A stretch of 64,000 nt of DNA, from the NCBI RefSeq assembly GCF_000472705.1, contig NZ_AXAE01000020.1, positions 62,001 through 126,000 of the forward strand. The letters are read 5' to 3'. Both the position numbers and the translations under genes were made by a program. This document shows, one piece after another, positions 26,227 to 33,715 of the stretch. The stretch's first letter is position 1. Each line of letters opens with the position of its first letter. Origin of the DNA: Mesorhizobium erdmanii USDA 3471 (GTDB taxonomy: Bacteria; Pseudomonadota; Alphaproteobacteria; Rhizobiales; Rhizobiaceae). Under the pieces are notes generated by a model. The model was given only the letters and a program-made list of their open reading frames with translations, was not told where the DNA came from and made no database searches.

Positions 26227-27309
26227 ATGCTCGACGACCTGACGAACAGGATCTACGAGGCGGCCTTCGTGCCGGATCTCTGGCCTGATGTGCTGGAGGA
26301 CATCGATTCCGTATCGGGTTCCGTGGGCGGCGCCGTGTTTCTGTTCGGTGACGACCAGCCCGCTCGCGGCAGGGCGATCCAATTCCTGCAGGATCTGCAA
26401 CGTGAATTGCTGGCGAGCGATACGCTGCAGTTCTCGACAGCGGTTTCGCGCATGTGCGCGCTGCAGCCGGCGAGCTTCGTCGACGTCGAGGCTTTCCTGA
26501 CACCGGACGAGATCGAGAATGATCCGGTGCGCCAACGCCTCCGCGCCATGGGCATCGGCGCACATGCCTGCACCGCGATACCGATGCCGAGCGGCGAACT
26601 GGCGATTTTCGTCTTCCAGCGCCGGCTCGGTGAAGGCAGCTATGACCAGAAGAGCCTGGATGTGCTCGACAGCCTGCGGCCAGCCATGGCGCGCGCCGGC
26701 CTGATAGCGGGGCGGCTCGGCCTCGAACGCGCCGAAGGAACGGTTACCGCCATGACGGCGATGGGCCTGCCGGCGGCAGTGCTGTCGCTGAAAGGCCGGG
26801 TGATGGTCGCCAACGCGTTGTTCGAAAGCCTGTCCTCGCTATTCCTGCCCACCGCCTTTGGCGGCGTGGCCATTGCCGACGCCGAAGCCAATCGGCTGTT
26901 CCAGCAGGCCATCGTCGCCGCGCGCAACGATCTGGAGCCGACCGTCCGCTCCATACCGGTGCAGGGCGTGGAGAGCCGGTCGCCGATGATCCTGCACATG
27001 CTGCCGCTGCGCCGTTCGGCGCACGAGATCTTTTCGGGTGCCGACATTCTGGTGGCGGCGACGACGCTCAGCGCCAGTTCGCTTGTGCCTTCGCCAACGC
27101 TGCTTGCCGGACTGTTCGATCTGACGCCAGCCGAGGCGCGGCTGGCCACGGCACTGTCGCAAGGCCATTCGCTCAAGGCCGCGGCGGCCGGCTCCAAGAT
27201 CACGGAGAAAACCGCGCGGACCTATCTGGAACGAATATTCGCCAAGACCGGGACACGCCAGCAAAGCCATCTCGTGGCCCTGCTCAAAAGCGCCGGTCCT
27301 TTTAGCTGA
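26227..27309 (+). CDS. LuxR-type transcriptional regulator
   Basis: A 360-residue protein. The start MLDDLTNRIYEAAFVPDLWPDVLEDI is preceded by GGAGAGG (26212-26218) at 8 bases; longer in-frame starts lack such a site. The first 200 residues form a GAF/PAS-like region without a visible cofactor motif; the C-terminus is a LuxR HTH (FDLTPAEARLATALSQGHSLKAAAAGSKITEKTARTYLERIFAKTGTRQQSHLVALL). This is the LuxR-solo architecture common in rhizobia (no autoinducer-binding domain). No partner gene is adjacent. Confidence 0.88.
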   Translation: MLDDLTNRIYEAAFVPDLWPDVLEDIDSVSGSVGGAVFLFGDDQPARGRAIQFLQDLQRELLASDTLQFSTAVSRMCALQPASFVDVEAFLTPDEIENDPVRQRLRAMGIGAHACTAIPMPSGELAIFVFQRRLGEGSYDQKSLDVLDSLRPAMARAGLIAGRLGLERAEGTVTAMTAMGLPAAVLSLKGRVMVANALFESLSSLFLPTAFGGVAIADAEANRLFQQAIVAARNDLEPTVRSIPVQGVESRSPMILHMLPLRRSAHEIFSGADILVAATTLSASSLVPSPTLLAGLFDLTPAEARLATALSQGHSLKAAAAGSKITEKTARTYLERIFAKTGTRQQSHLVALLKSAGPFS

Positions 27310-27469
27310 GGTCGCCGGGGGTCAAGGCATTCGAGCGCGCTTGCCGCGCCTATCCAAAAACGTTGCGAAACGACCCGGGAACGGTTATACAGGCCGCGAA
27401 TTTCCCATTTTGGTGGCTCTAGACCACCGCCCGCGCGGGAACGCGGGCGAACGAGAAGGATTTCTGGAA

Positions 27470-28162
27470 ATGGCCAATACGCTGCTGATGCCCAAGGCGA
27501 CCGCCGTCTGGCTGGTCGACAACACCGCGCTGTCCTTCGAGCAGATCGCGCAGTTCTGCGGGCTGCATCCGCTCGAGGTCAAGGCGATCGCCGACGGCGA
27601 ATCGGCGCAAGGCATCAAGGGCATGGATCCGATCATGACCGGCCAGCTGACCCGCGACGAGATCGCGCGCGCCGAAAAAGATCAGAACCAGCGCCTGAAG
27701 CTTTCCGACCCCAAGGTGCGGGTGCCGGAATCCAAGCGCAAGGGTCCGCGCTACACGCCACTGTCGAAGCGCCAGGACCGGCCAAACGCCATCCTGTGGC
27801 TGGTGCGCAACCATCCCGAACTCAAGGACGCGCAGATTTCGCGCCTCGTCGGCACCACCAAGTCGACGATCGAGCAGATCCGCGAACGCAAGCACTGGAA
27901 CTCGGCCAATCTGCAGCCGATGGACCCGGTGACGCTGGGTCTCGCCTCGCAGATCGACCTCGATATGGAAGTCAACCGCGCTTCGCGCGGCCGCGAGCAG
28001 GCGCAGCCGATTGGCGACACGCTGCTGCCCGCCGCCCTGACCGAGCGACTGGTGCCGGCCGCCGAGAAGCCGAAGGACGAGGATGCCGAACTCGACGCCA
28101 ACGCCGTGTTCGCCAAGCTGTCGGCGCTGAAATCGAAGAACGAAGACGCCGACGACGAGTGA
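27470..28162 (+). CDS. trcR: cell-cycle transcriptional regulator TrcR (DUF1013)
   Basis: A 230-residue DUF1013 protein from ATG 27470: MANTLLMPKATAVWLVDNTALSFEQIAQFCGLHPLEVKAIADGE, then RPNAILWLVRNHPELKDAQISRLVGTTKSTIEQIRERKHWNSANLQPMDPVTLGLASQ. Two helix-turn-helix-like segments are visible (residues ~20-45 and ~110-140). In Caulobacter this protein (TrcR) binds promoters including that of ctrA; the regulatory role here is inferred from family. The terminator is 18 bp downstream. An upstream hairpin (CCCGC/GCGGG near 27429-27447) is in its leader. Confidence 0.93.
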   Translation: MANTLLMPKATAVWLVDNTALSFEQIAQFCGLHPLEVKAIADGESAQGIKGMDPIMTGQLTRDEIARAEKDQNQRLKLSDPKVRVPESKRKGPRYTPLSKRQDRPNAILWLVRNHPELKDAQISRLVGTTKSTIEQIRERKHWNSANLQPMDPVTLGLASQIDLDMEVNRASRGREQAQPIGDTLLPAALTERLVPAAEKPKDEDAELDANAVFAKLSALKSKNEDADDE

Positions 28163-28180
28163 GGTCTCCAACAGACCAGA

Positions 28181-28207
28181 AAAAGCCCGCTTCGAGCGGG
28201 CTTTTTT
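28181..28207 (+). terminator. rho-independent terminator of trcR
   Basis: AAAAGCCCGC (28181-28190) pairs with GCGGGCTTTT (28196-28205) around TTCGA, then TTGTG. The dyad also ends near the stop of the convergent WYL regulator, so it may act both ways. Confidence 0.92.
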
Positions 28208-28224
28208 GTGCGGCTTGGCAAATC

Positions 28225-28944
28225 TCAGCTTCGCGCCACGCGGTCCGGCGCCATGCCGTAGTCCTCACTGCGCTCTACTGCCCGGTAGAAGTCGGCGAGT
28301 TGCTTGCCGCGCTCCGGCTTGAAGATGCGGCCGGCGATCACCACCGAGGCAATGCGGTCGATGCGGAAGGCTCGGAAGTCGTCCCGCATCTCGCACCAGG
28401 CGACCAGCGTCCACACCTTGCCCCAGAACCACAGGCCGAGCGGCCTGATGTCGCGCGCGGTGCTACGGCCGGCCTCGTCCGAGTAGTCAACGGTCAGCAC
28501 CTGGCGCTTTTCGACCGCACGTTCGATCAGGTCGATCGCCTCGCGGGCGGCGTCGCTGACCACCCACATCGGCGTGTGAATCTCGGTGCGGGCGATGCGG
28601 TCTTTTTCGGCATCGGGCAGCACGGCGCCGATCTTGACCAACGCCTCGTCGGCGGCGCGTGCCATGGCGGCGCCGCCAAAGGCGCGCACCATCCGCGCGC
28701 CGGCAACCAGCGCCACGATCTCGTCACGCGTGAACATCAGCGGCGGAAGGTCGAAACCCTCCCTCATCATGTAACCGACACCGGCCTCGCCGTCGATCGG
28801 CACTCCGGTCGACTGCAGGTCGGCTATGTCGCGATAGATCGTCCGCTCGGAAACCTCGAGCCACGTGCCGAGCTTCTGGGCGGTGACCAGACGGCCACCA
28901 CGCAGATGCTGCACGATCTGAAAGAGCCTGTCGGCGCGGCGCAT
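28225..28944 (-). CDS. YafY-type regulator: HTH plus WYL domain
   Basis: A 239-residue protein from ATG 28944 (MRRADRLFQIVQHLRGGRLVTAQKLGTWLEVSERTIYRDIADLQSTGVPIDGEAGVGYMMREGFDLPPLMFTRDEIVALVAGARMVR); a longer start at 28971 is possible. The N-terminal winged helix is followed by a WYL domain (GLWFWGKVWTLVAWCEMRDDFRAFRIDRIASVVIAG). WYL regulators sense ligands or single-stranded DNA. It ends the operon with the MGMT-like, DJ-1 and DUF1127 genes and is the obvious candidate to bind the twin inverted repeats at 29473 and 30374. Confidence 0.92.
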   Translation of the reverse strand: MRRADRLFQIVQHLRGGRLVTAQKLGTWLEVSERTIYRDIADLQSTGVPIDGEAGVGYMMREGFDLPPLMFTRDEIVALVAGARMVRAFGGAAMARAADEALVKIGAVLPDAEKDRIARTEIHTPMWVVSDAAREAIDLIERAVEKRQVLTVDYSDEAGRSTARDIRPLGLWFWGKVWTLVAWCEMRDDFRAFRIDRIASVVIAGRIFKPERGKQLADFYRAVERSEDYGMAPDRVARS

Positions 28945-29016
28945 CGTTTGCTTCCCCAGTGTTCTTCCCATGCATGCTGTGGCTCCGGGACCGGGTCCAC
29001 TTCCAGTTGCCATGCA

Positions 29017-29424
29017 TTACGGTTTGAGCCCTTCGCGTTTGCGCTGCGCGGCGACGAACTCCGCGCCGAAGGACAGTTTCTTCGTTGTCGGCGTCCTGGC
29101 ATCGAGCACGCGCCAGAAGGGTGCGACGTCGCTCAGCGTCATGCCGCGCTCGAGGTCTTCGTTGGCGGCTTCGGCAACCGTGCGCAGATGATAGCCTATG
29201 GTGACCGGGCATGTCACTTCGGCGCCATGTTCGACGGCAAGGGCAGTGCGCAACGCACGGATGTCCATCTCGACGCCCTCGGGAATCGAACGGATGAAAT
29301 CGTCGACCTGGCGAGCAGTCGGCACCAGCATCGGCTGCCCCTCGACCACGTCACTCATCGTGCGAGGCGTTGGTTTCACGCCGTTGATGCCAGGCGTGTC
29401 CAGCCTGTCGTTCCAGCTTTTCAT
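29017..29424 (-). CDS. conserved protein, MGMT/Atl-like by weak resemblance
   Basis: A 135-residue protein from ATG 29424 (MKSWNDRLDTPGINGVKPTPRTMSDVVEGQPMLVPTARQVDDFIRSIPEG). The middle (LRTALAVEHGAEVTCPVTIGYHLRTVAEAANEDLERG) and end (VAPFWRVLDARTPTTKKLSFGAEFVAAQRKREG) recall the MGMT/Atl1-like family, whose CPVTTG and FWRV motifs are shared, but the alkyl-acceptor PCHRV box is missing. It would then be an alkyl-base recognition protein without transferase activity. The assignment is tentative. It sits between DJ-1 and the WYL gene, 49 bp downstream of operator copy 1. Confidence 0.7.
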   Translation of the reverse strand: MKSWNDRLDTPGINGVKPTPRTMSDVVEGQPMLVPTARQVDDFIRSIPEGVEMDIRALRTALAVEHGAEVTCPVTIGYHLRTVAEAANEDLERGMTLSDVAPFWRVLDARTPTTKKLSFGAEFVAAQRKREGLKP

Positions 29425-29472
29425 CGATCGTCCTCTCGGCCGGCCATGCGCATTCCCCCACCATCGCATGCA

Positions 29473-29498
29473 CCTCCTGACAGCATTCTGTCAGGAGG
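29473..29498. promoter_or_regulatory. inverted repeat operator, copy 1 (in front of the MGMT-like gene)
   Basis: Arms CCTCCTGACAG (29473-29483) and CTGTCAGGAGG (29488-29498) match perfectly around CATT. The identical arms recur at 30374-30399. It overlaps the last two codons and stop of the DJ-1 gene and lies 49 bp upstream of the next start on the minus strand. Confidence 0.8.
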
Positions 29499-30081
29499 CT
29501 TCAGCATATTCCCTCACGAACAGCGTTCGCATCTGTGCGAGATCGCCGGCTCTTTCGGGATAAAGCGTGTTCAGAAAGGCAAGGGCAAAGGTGCCAGGTG
29601 CCGAACCCGGCGCGGAAACGACTTTGCCGTCGGCGACGGCATACGGCACGTCCTGATAGTTCAGACCACCGGCGTAGCCGGCTTCATGTCCGTTGATCCA
29701 GTCGCGGCCATTGCTCGTATGCTTGGCTTCTTCGAAGATGCCGGCCCGGGCCAGCGCCAACGTGCCGGCGCAGATCCCGCCGACGACACCGCCGCTCGTT
29801 GCAACGGCTTTGAGCAGCTCGGCGACATCCGGGGGCGCCTTGCCCGCCCATTGATCGGACCCGATGACGGCGACGGCATCGAGATCGGCATTCTCTTCGA
29901 CGGCTGTCGAGCGGTCGGGCGTCAGCCGAAAACCGCTGATCGCGGTCACCGGCTTGCCTTCAGGCGTCAGCGACACGGCGCGTGCGCCGAACCATTCGAC
30001 CGCCGAGGCCGCAAGCAGCCCATACTCCCAGTCGGCGAAACCTTCGATGAAAAGGAAGCCGATTATCTTTTGATCGGGCAT
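29491..30081 (-). CDS. DJ-1/PfpI-family protein (glutamine amidotransferase-like)
   Basis: A 196-residue DJ-1/PfpI fold. The nucleophile-elbow cysteine is C104 in VVGGICAGTLALARAG; the acidic partner region is FIEGFADWEYGLLAASAVEWFG. The family includes YdeA, chaperones and glyoxalase III-like enzymes that repair glycated or oxidised proteins. It shares the minus-strand cluster with DUF1127 and WYL genes, and operator copy 1 lies at its 3' end. Confidence 0.9.
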   Translation of the reverse strand: MPDQKIIGFLFIEGFADWEYGLLAASAVEWFGARAVSLTPEGKPVTAISGFRLTPDRSTAVEENADLDAVAVIGSDQWAGKAPPDVAELLKAVATSGGVVGGICAGTLALARAGIFEEAKHTSNGRDWINGHEAGYAGGLNYQDVPYAVADGKVVSAPGSAPGTFALAFLNTLYPERAGDLAQMRTLFVREYAEAS

Positions 30082-30164
30082 AAGCTCGCTCCCATCCCCG
30101 GCGCGCCGAACCTATATTTGGGCAGTGGCGCGTCGATGTCCAATATCGACGTCGGGAATTCGCT

Positions 30165-30332
30165 TCAATTGCGGTGGGAGCGACGTTCAGCATACATATC
30201 CGGCCAGCCGATATCCTTTCGGATGTCGGCAGGCAGCGCGTTCATGAAACGCTGCGTCCGGATTTCGTTGCGCATGGTGCGAACCTTGCCAACATAGTGC
30301 TGCATGCCGCGCAAAATGGTGAAACCGTTCAT
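30165..30332 (-). CDS. DUF1127-related small protein
   Basis: A 55-residue protein from ATG 30332 (MNGFTILRGMQHYVGKVRTMRNEIRTQRFMNALPADIRKDIGWPDMYAERRSHRN). The pattern MRNEIRTQRFMNALPADIRKDIGWPDMY is of the DUF1127 type (compare the protein at 25763-25903) with a longer N-terminus. It is the first gene downstream of operator copy 2 and leads the DJ-1/MGMT-like/WYL cluster. Confidence 0.82.
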   Translation of the reverse strand: MNGFTILRGMQHYVGKVRTMRNEIRTQRFMNALPADIRKDIGWPDMYAERRSHRN

Positions 30333-30373
30333 GGCTATTCTCCTCTCTCTGACTGAAGACAGTATCGCACACC

Positions 30374-30399
30374 CCTCCTGACAGCAGTCTGTCAGGAGG
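30374..30399. promoter_or_regulatory. inverted repeat operator, copy 2 (in front of the DUF1127-like gene)
   Basis: Arms CCTCCTGACAG (30374-30384) and CTGTCAGGAGG (30389-30399) match perfectly around CAGT. They are identical to copy 1 at 29473-29498. It lies 42 bp upstream of the DUF1127-like start and 235 bp upstream of the divergent VOC dioxygenase. Confidence 0.8.
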
Positions 30400-30633
30400 A
30401 TGGCAGGGCGCACGAGGATAATTCAGCTCGGCACGTCGCCCGGCGGAGAGGGGTGTTTCCCGCTGCCAACCTGCCTCGCCACGGGATGCCGATTGTTCAC
30501 CAACGGGATGATAGTCGAGGCGATATTGTTCAGCGCATGGCGACTAACCGTCAGGGACAGATGGCCTTCAGCGGCATGACCGGAGTTCTGATATGAAAGG
30601 AGAAAATTCTTCCCAAAAACCAGGGAGACGACC

Positions 30634-31587
30634 ATGAGCCTGCAACTGACAGGAATCCACCATCTGACCGCCATCACCGCCAATGCGCCCGGCAATCTTC
30701 ACTTCTATACGAAGGTGCTGGGCTTGCGGCTGGTCAAGAAGACGGTCAACCAGGACGACACATCGGCCTACCACCTCTTCTACGCCGACGGCGAGGCGAC
30801 GCCAGGCACCGATCTCACCTTCTTCGACTGGCCGGTTGGCAGCGAACGGCGCGGCACACACAGCATCGCGCGGACCGGCCTCAGGGTCGGGAGTCTGGAA
30901 AGCCTTGCCTGGTGGAAGCGGCATTTGACGAACGAAAACATCCCGACAGGGGAGGTCGCCGACATAGGTGGCTATCCGTCGCTGGATTTCGAAGACCCCG
31001 AAGGCCAGCGTCTACGGCTCGTCAGCGATGGCGGCAGAGGCGGCAGCCACCCTTGGGCAGGGAGCCCGGTGCCAGCCGAGCACCAGATCCGTGGGCTCGG
31101 GCCGATCGTCATCAGCGTCCCGGACATCACCAACACCGAGGCGGTGCTGACCAGGGTGATGAACATGCGCAAGGTCCGCGACTATGCCTCGCCGGACGGC
31201 GAGGGCCAGGTCCACGTTTTCGAAATGGGCGCGGGCGGGCCGGCGGCGGAACTGCATGTCGCCGTGCAGCCCGGGCTGGCGCCCGCAAGGCAAGGCGCCG
31301 GTGCGGTTCACCACGTGGCCTTCAGGGCGCCAAACGAGGAGACGCTGCATGAGTGGACCGCCCGTCTGGCCGAATTCCGCCTGCCGTCGAGCGGCGAGGT
31401 CGAGCGTTACTACTTCCGCTCGCTCTATTTTCGTGAGCCGAACGGCATCCTGTTCGAGATCGCCACCGACGGGCCGGGCTTCACCGCCGATGAGCCGCTG
31501 GAGACGCTCGGCGAAACCCTGGCCTTGCCGCCCTTCCTCGAACCGAAGCGCGCCTCGATCGAGGCCGGCCTCAAGCCGTTGAAGTAG
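30634..31587 (+). CDS. ring-cleaving dioxygenase, VOC family (MhqO-like)
   Basis: A 317-residue two-VOC-module protein: [38 protein letters not shown] (module 1) and [55 protein letters not shown] (module 2). Metal ligands are H in GIHHL, H in AVHHVAF and E in GILFEI. MhqO-type dioxygenases cleave hydroquinones or catechols during quinone stress. AGGGAGACGACC before ATG 30634 is a good ribosome site. It faces the WYL-operator locus but its own operator is not obvious. Confidence 0.92.
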   Translation: MSLQLTGIHHLTAITANAPGNLHFYTKVLGLRLVKKTVNQDDTSAYHLFYADGEATPGTDLTFFDWPVGSERRGTHSIARTGLRVGSLESLAWWKRHLTNENIPTGEVADIGGYPSLDFEDPEGQRLRLVSDGGRGGSHPWAGSPVPAEHQIRGLGPIVISVPDITNTEAVLTRVMNMRKVRDYASPDGEGQVHVFEMGAGGPAAELHVAVQPGLAPARQGAGAVHHVAFRAPNEETLHEWTARLAEFRLPSSGEVERYYFRSLYFREPNGILFEIATDGPGFTADEPLETLGETLALPPFLEPKRASIEAGLKPLK

Positions 31588-31700
31588 ACCGCTCCCTGGG
31601 CAACCGCGCCGCGTTCCGGTCCAGGAACGCGGCGCCTGTCGTGTGCGAGCGACCGAACGAACCACTTTGACAGCCAGCCGCGTTGCTGGTCAAAGGCGGC

Positions 31701-31862
31701 ATGACGAAACTCCTCGCCCTTGTGATCATTGGTTTCATGGTCATCCAGCTGATCAAACCGATCGGCTGGCCCGGGCTCAAGCGCCGCAGCGATTTCTGGA
31801 AGCTGGCGTTGCTCGCCATGGCGGCGATCTCGCTGGCGGCCGTGCTCGGGCATTTGACTTAG
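31701..31862 (+). CDS. small membrane protein, two-span
   Basis: A 53-residue protein from ATG 31701 (MTKLLALVIIGFMVIQLIKPIGWPGLKRRSDFWKL) with two hydrophobic stretches around a basic turn (KRRSDFWK). The second span is ALLAMAAISLAAVLGHLT. The stop is 38 bp before the convergent GDSL gene. Conserved in appearance but of unknown role. Confidence 0.78.
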   Translation: MTKLLALVIIGFMVIQLIKPIGWPGLKRRSDFWKLALLAMAAISLAAVLGHLT

Positions 31863-31899
31863 AGCGGTTCCTGCGCATGACAGGACTGGCGCGGCAAAG

Positions 31900-32613
31900 T
31901 CAGCCGGCAAGCACCTGGTCGACGAGATGTTCCGCCCAGGCCCGGTAGCCTGCTTCCGAGGCATGGAATCCGTCGGAGGCGAAACCCTCTTCGGGATTCG
32001 TGATCGGCAGGCGCGGCGCCGGCACCGCGCCGCGCTCCAGGCAGAGGCGTTCGCCCATCCGGTTCATCGCGGTCGCGCGGATTTCGAGGATCTTGCCGAG
32101 CAGCGGCGGCATGGCCGGCGCCCGCGTGAACTCCAGCACCGGCGACCACACCACCCGCGCCTCCGGCCATTTGGCGCGCAGTGCGTAGAGCAGGCCGCCG
32201 AACTCTTTCTTGAAGCGCGGCACCGAATGGAAATTCTTGGTGTCGTTGGTGCCGATGGCGAGCACGATATGCGTCCACGGATCGGCCGACAAATTGGGCA
32301 GGACATGGTCGCGAATCTGGCCTGACGTCGCCGAATTGAAGCCGGCAGCGCGCCAGCGCACGGCGCGGCCGGTGCGTAGCGAGATCAGAACGGCGAGCTG
32401 CGCGGCAAGCCCATCCTCGGAATTGCCGATGCCGACCGACGCGGCCGAGGAATCACCCAGCACCAGAAGCGAGACCGCCGGCGTCTTGCCGGCAAGGTCG
32501 TGCATGACCGGTCCCTGTGCCGGCAGCATGCGCGAGGTGCGGCGGCGAACGCCCAATCCCTGCCAGACATAGATGGGGAAGGCGAGCCAGGTGAGAGAGG
32601 TGGGGAAGCGCAT
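31900..32613 (-). CDS. SGNH/GDSL-family hydrolase
   Basis: A 237-residue SGNH hydrolase: block I is LLVLGDSSAASVGIG, block III is VLAIGTNDTKNFHS and block V is FASDGFHASEAGYRAWAEH, giving the Ser, Asn and Asp-His residues. An N-terminal hydrophobic stretch (LTWLAFPIYVWQGLGV) makes it membrane-anchored or exported. Likely a carbohydrate or lipid esterase. Nothing in the neighbourhood fixes the substrate. Confidence 0.88.
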   Translation of the reverse strand: MRFPTSLTWLAFPIYVWQGLGVRRRTSRMLPAQGPVMHDLAGKTPAVSLLVLGDSSAASVGIGNSEDGLAAQLAVLISLRTGRAVRWRAAGFNSATSGQIRDHVLPNLSADPWTHIVLAIGTNDTKNFHSVPRFKKEFGGLLYALRAKWPEARVVWSPVLEFTRAPAMPPLLGKILEIRATAMNRMGERLCLERGAVPAPRLPITNPEEGFASDGFHASEAGYRAWAEHLVDQVLAG

Positions 32614-32697
32614 GGCGATACCGTCGAACGATTTGCGGCAGGCTTAGCGCATGTTTGGTCCGCCGTGAACGGGCCCTAGCGTCGCCGGCCGGTGCCT

Positions 32698-32796
32698 TGG
32701 AGCAGTTCACCGTTTCACGAAACGGCAAACCGCTCCAACTGTTGTGTTGACGCAATTCCCAAGGGAAAGCCGCGTCACACTTTTCTTGGAATTGCG
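32698..32796. repeat. interspersed palindromic repeat, family B copy 1
   Basis: Two hairpin units: TGGAGCAGTTCACCGTTTC against GAAACGG and AACCGCTCCA (32698-32737), then CGCAATTCC against GGAATTGCG (32751-32796). A second copy is at 60743-60841. Its right end overlaps the 3' end of the DUF899 gene. Confidence 0.85.
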
Positions 32797-33533
32797 CTAA
32801 GGCGCGCGTCGTCCGGTTGCGACCTGTTTCCATATTCATCGTGCAGCCGTACCCAGTCCATCAAGGTCCGGTAAGGACCGGTTTCGTCGCGGCCTTTCGG
32901 AACGATGTCGAGATATTGATAGGCGCCGATGAACTGCTCGCTGCCACGTGCCCGTGACATGAAGGTCAGGAAGATGTCGCCGGTTTCGCCCTTGTGGAAG
33001 ACAGTGGTGCCGGGCAGGTCCTTCGACGTCAGCACCGGTGTTTCGAAATTATAGACGGCTTCGCCGGATGCGATCTGTTTGTCGGTGAAGGATACCTGCA
33101 TGTCGAAGTTGAAGTCCGAGGCATAGGAAGATACCCAGTCGAACGTCCAGCCCATGCGCTGCTTGTAGGGCAGCAGCTCCGCAAGCGGCGCCCGTGATAC
33201 GGCGACGAGCGACACGTCGTGATGTCTCAGATGCCGGTTGGCGCCGTCCATATGGTCGGCGACGAAGGCACAGCTTTCGCAGTGATGCGTGGAGCCCGGC
33301 GCGAACACGAAGTGATAGATGATCAACTGGCTGAGGTTGGCGAAAAGATCGGCCAGTTTCTTCGGCCCCTGCTCCGTCTCGAAGACGTAGTCCTTCCTTA
33401 CTTTCAGCCAGGGCAGTTCCCGCCGTTCGGCCGCAACACGCGCGCGCAACCGCGTCAGTTCCTTCTCGCGGGCCAGATGCGCCTTGTGCGCCCGGAACCA
33501 GTCTTCGCGCGAAACGGCCTTGTTGCGATGCAT
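32775..33533 (-). CDS. DUF899 (thioredoxin-like fold) protein
   Basis: A 252-residue protein from ATG 33533 (MHRNKAVSREDWFRAHKAHLAREKELTRLRARVAAERRELPWLKV); upstream in-frame sequence is non-conserved. The family core is YVFETEQGPKKLADLFANLSQLIIYHFVFAPG, then HCESCAFVADHMDGA with two cysteines, VAVSRAPLAELLPYKQRMGWTFDWVSSYASDFNFD. These are predicted oxidoreductase-like proteins of unknown activity. The last six codons and the stop come from the family B repeat (positions 32775-32796), so the original C-terminus has been replaced. Confidence 0.88.
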   Translation of the reverse strand: MHRNKAVSREDWFRAHKAHLAREKELTRLRARVAAERRELPWLKVRKDYVFETEQGPKKLADLFANLSQLIIYHFVFAPGSTHHCESCAFVADHMDGANRHLRHHDVSLVAVSRAPLAELLPYKQRMGWTFDWVSSYASDFNFDMQVSFTDKQIASGEAVYNFETPVLTSKDLPGTTVFHKGETGDIFLTFMSRARGSEQFIGAYQYLDIVPKGRDETGPYRTLMDWVRLHDEYGNRSQPDDARLSAIPRKV

Positions 33534-33670
33534 GTGCCTCTCCCTCTCGGTCACCCCAAGGACGTTCGAGGTGGGCGCAATCCGACATCGCAGCCGAAAA
33601 CACCGCACAGGACATAAGGATGGTCGGGCTCGAGCCCAAGTTCTGGCCCAATGCTTTGGGGGCAAACAAA

Positions 33671-33693
33671 AACCCGGGCACATGGCCCGGGTT
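33671..33693 (-). terminator. rho-independent terminator of the aldolase gene
   Basis: On the minus strand AACCCGGGC pairs with GCCCGGGTT (arms at 33685-33693 and 33671-33679), then TTTTGTTTG. It ends the fba transcript. Confidence 0.92.
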
Positions 33694-33715
33694 GGTGTGC
33701 GCAAAGAAGCTTGGT

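Noticed and set aside
30423..30695. 90-codon minus-strand frame upstream of the VOC dioxygenase
   Set aside because: Overlaps the dioxygenase start and has no convincing start or domain.
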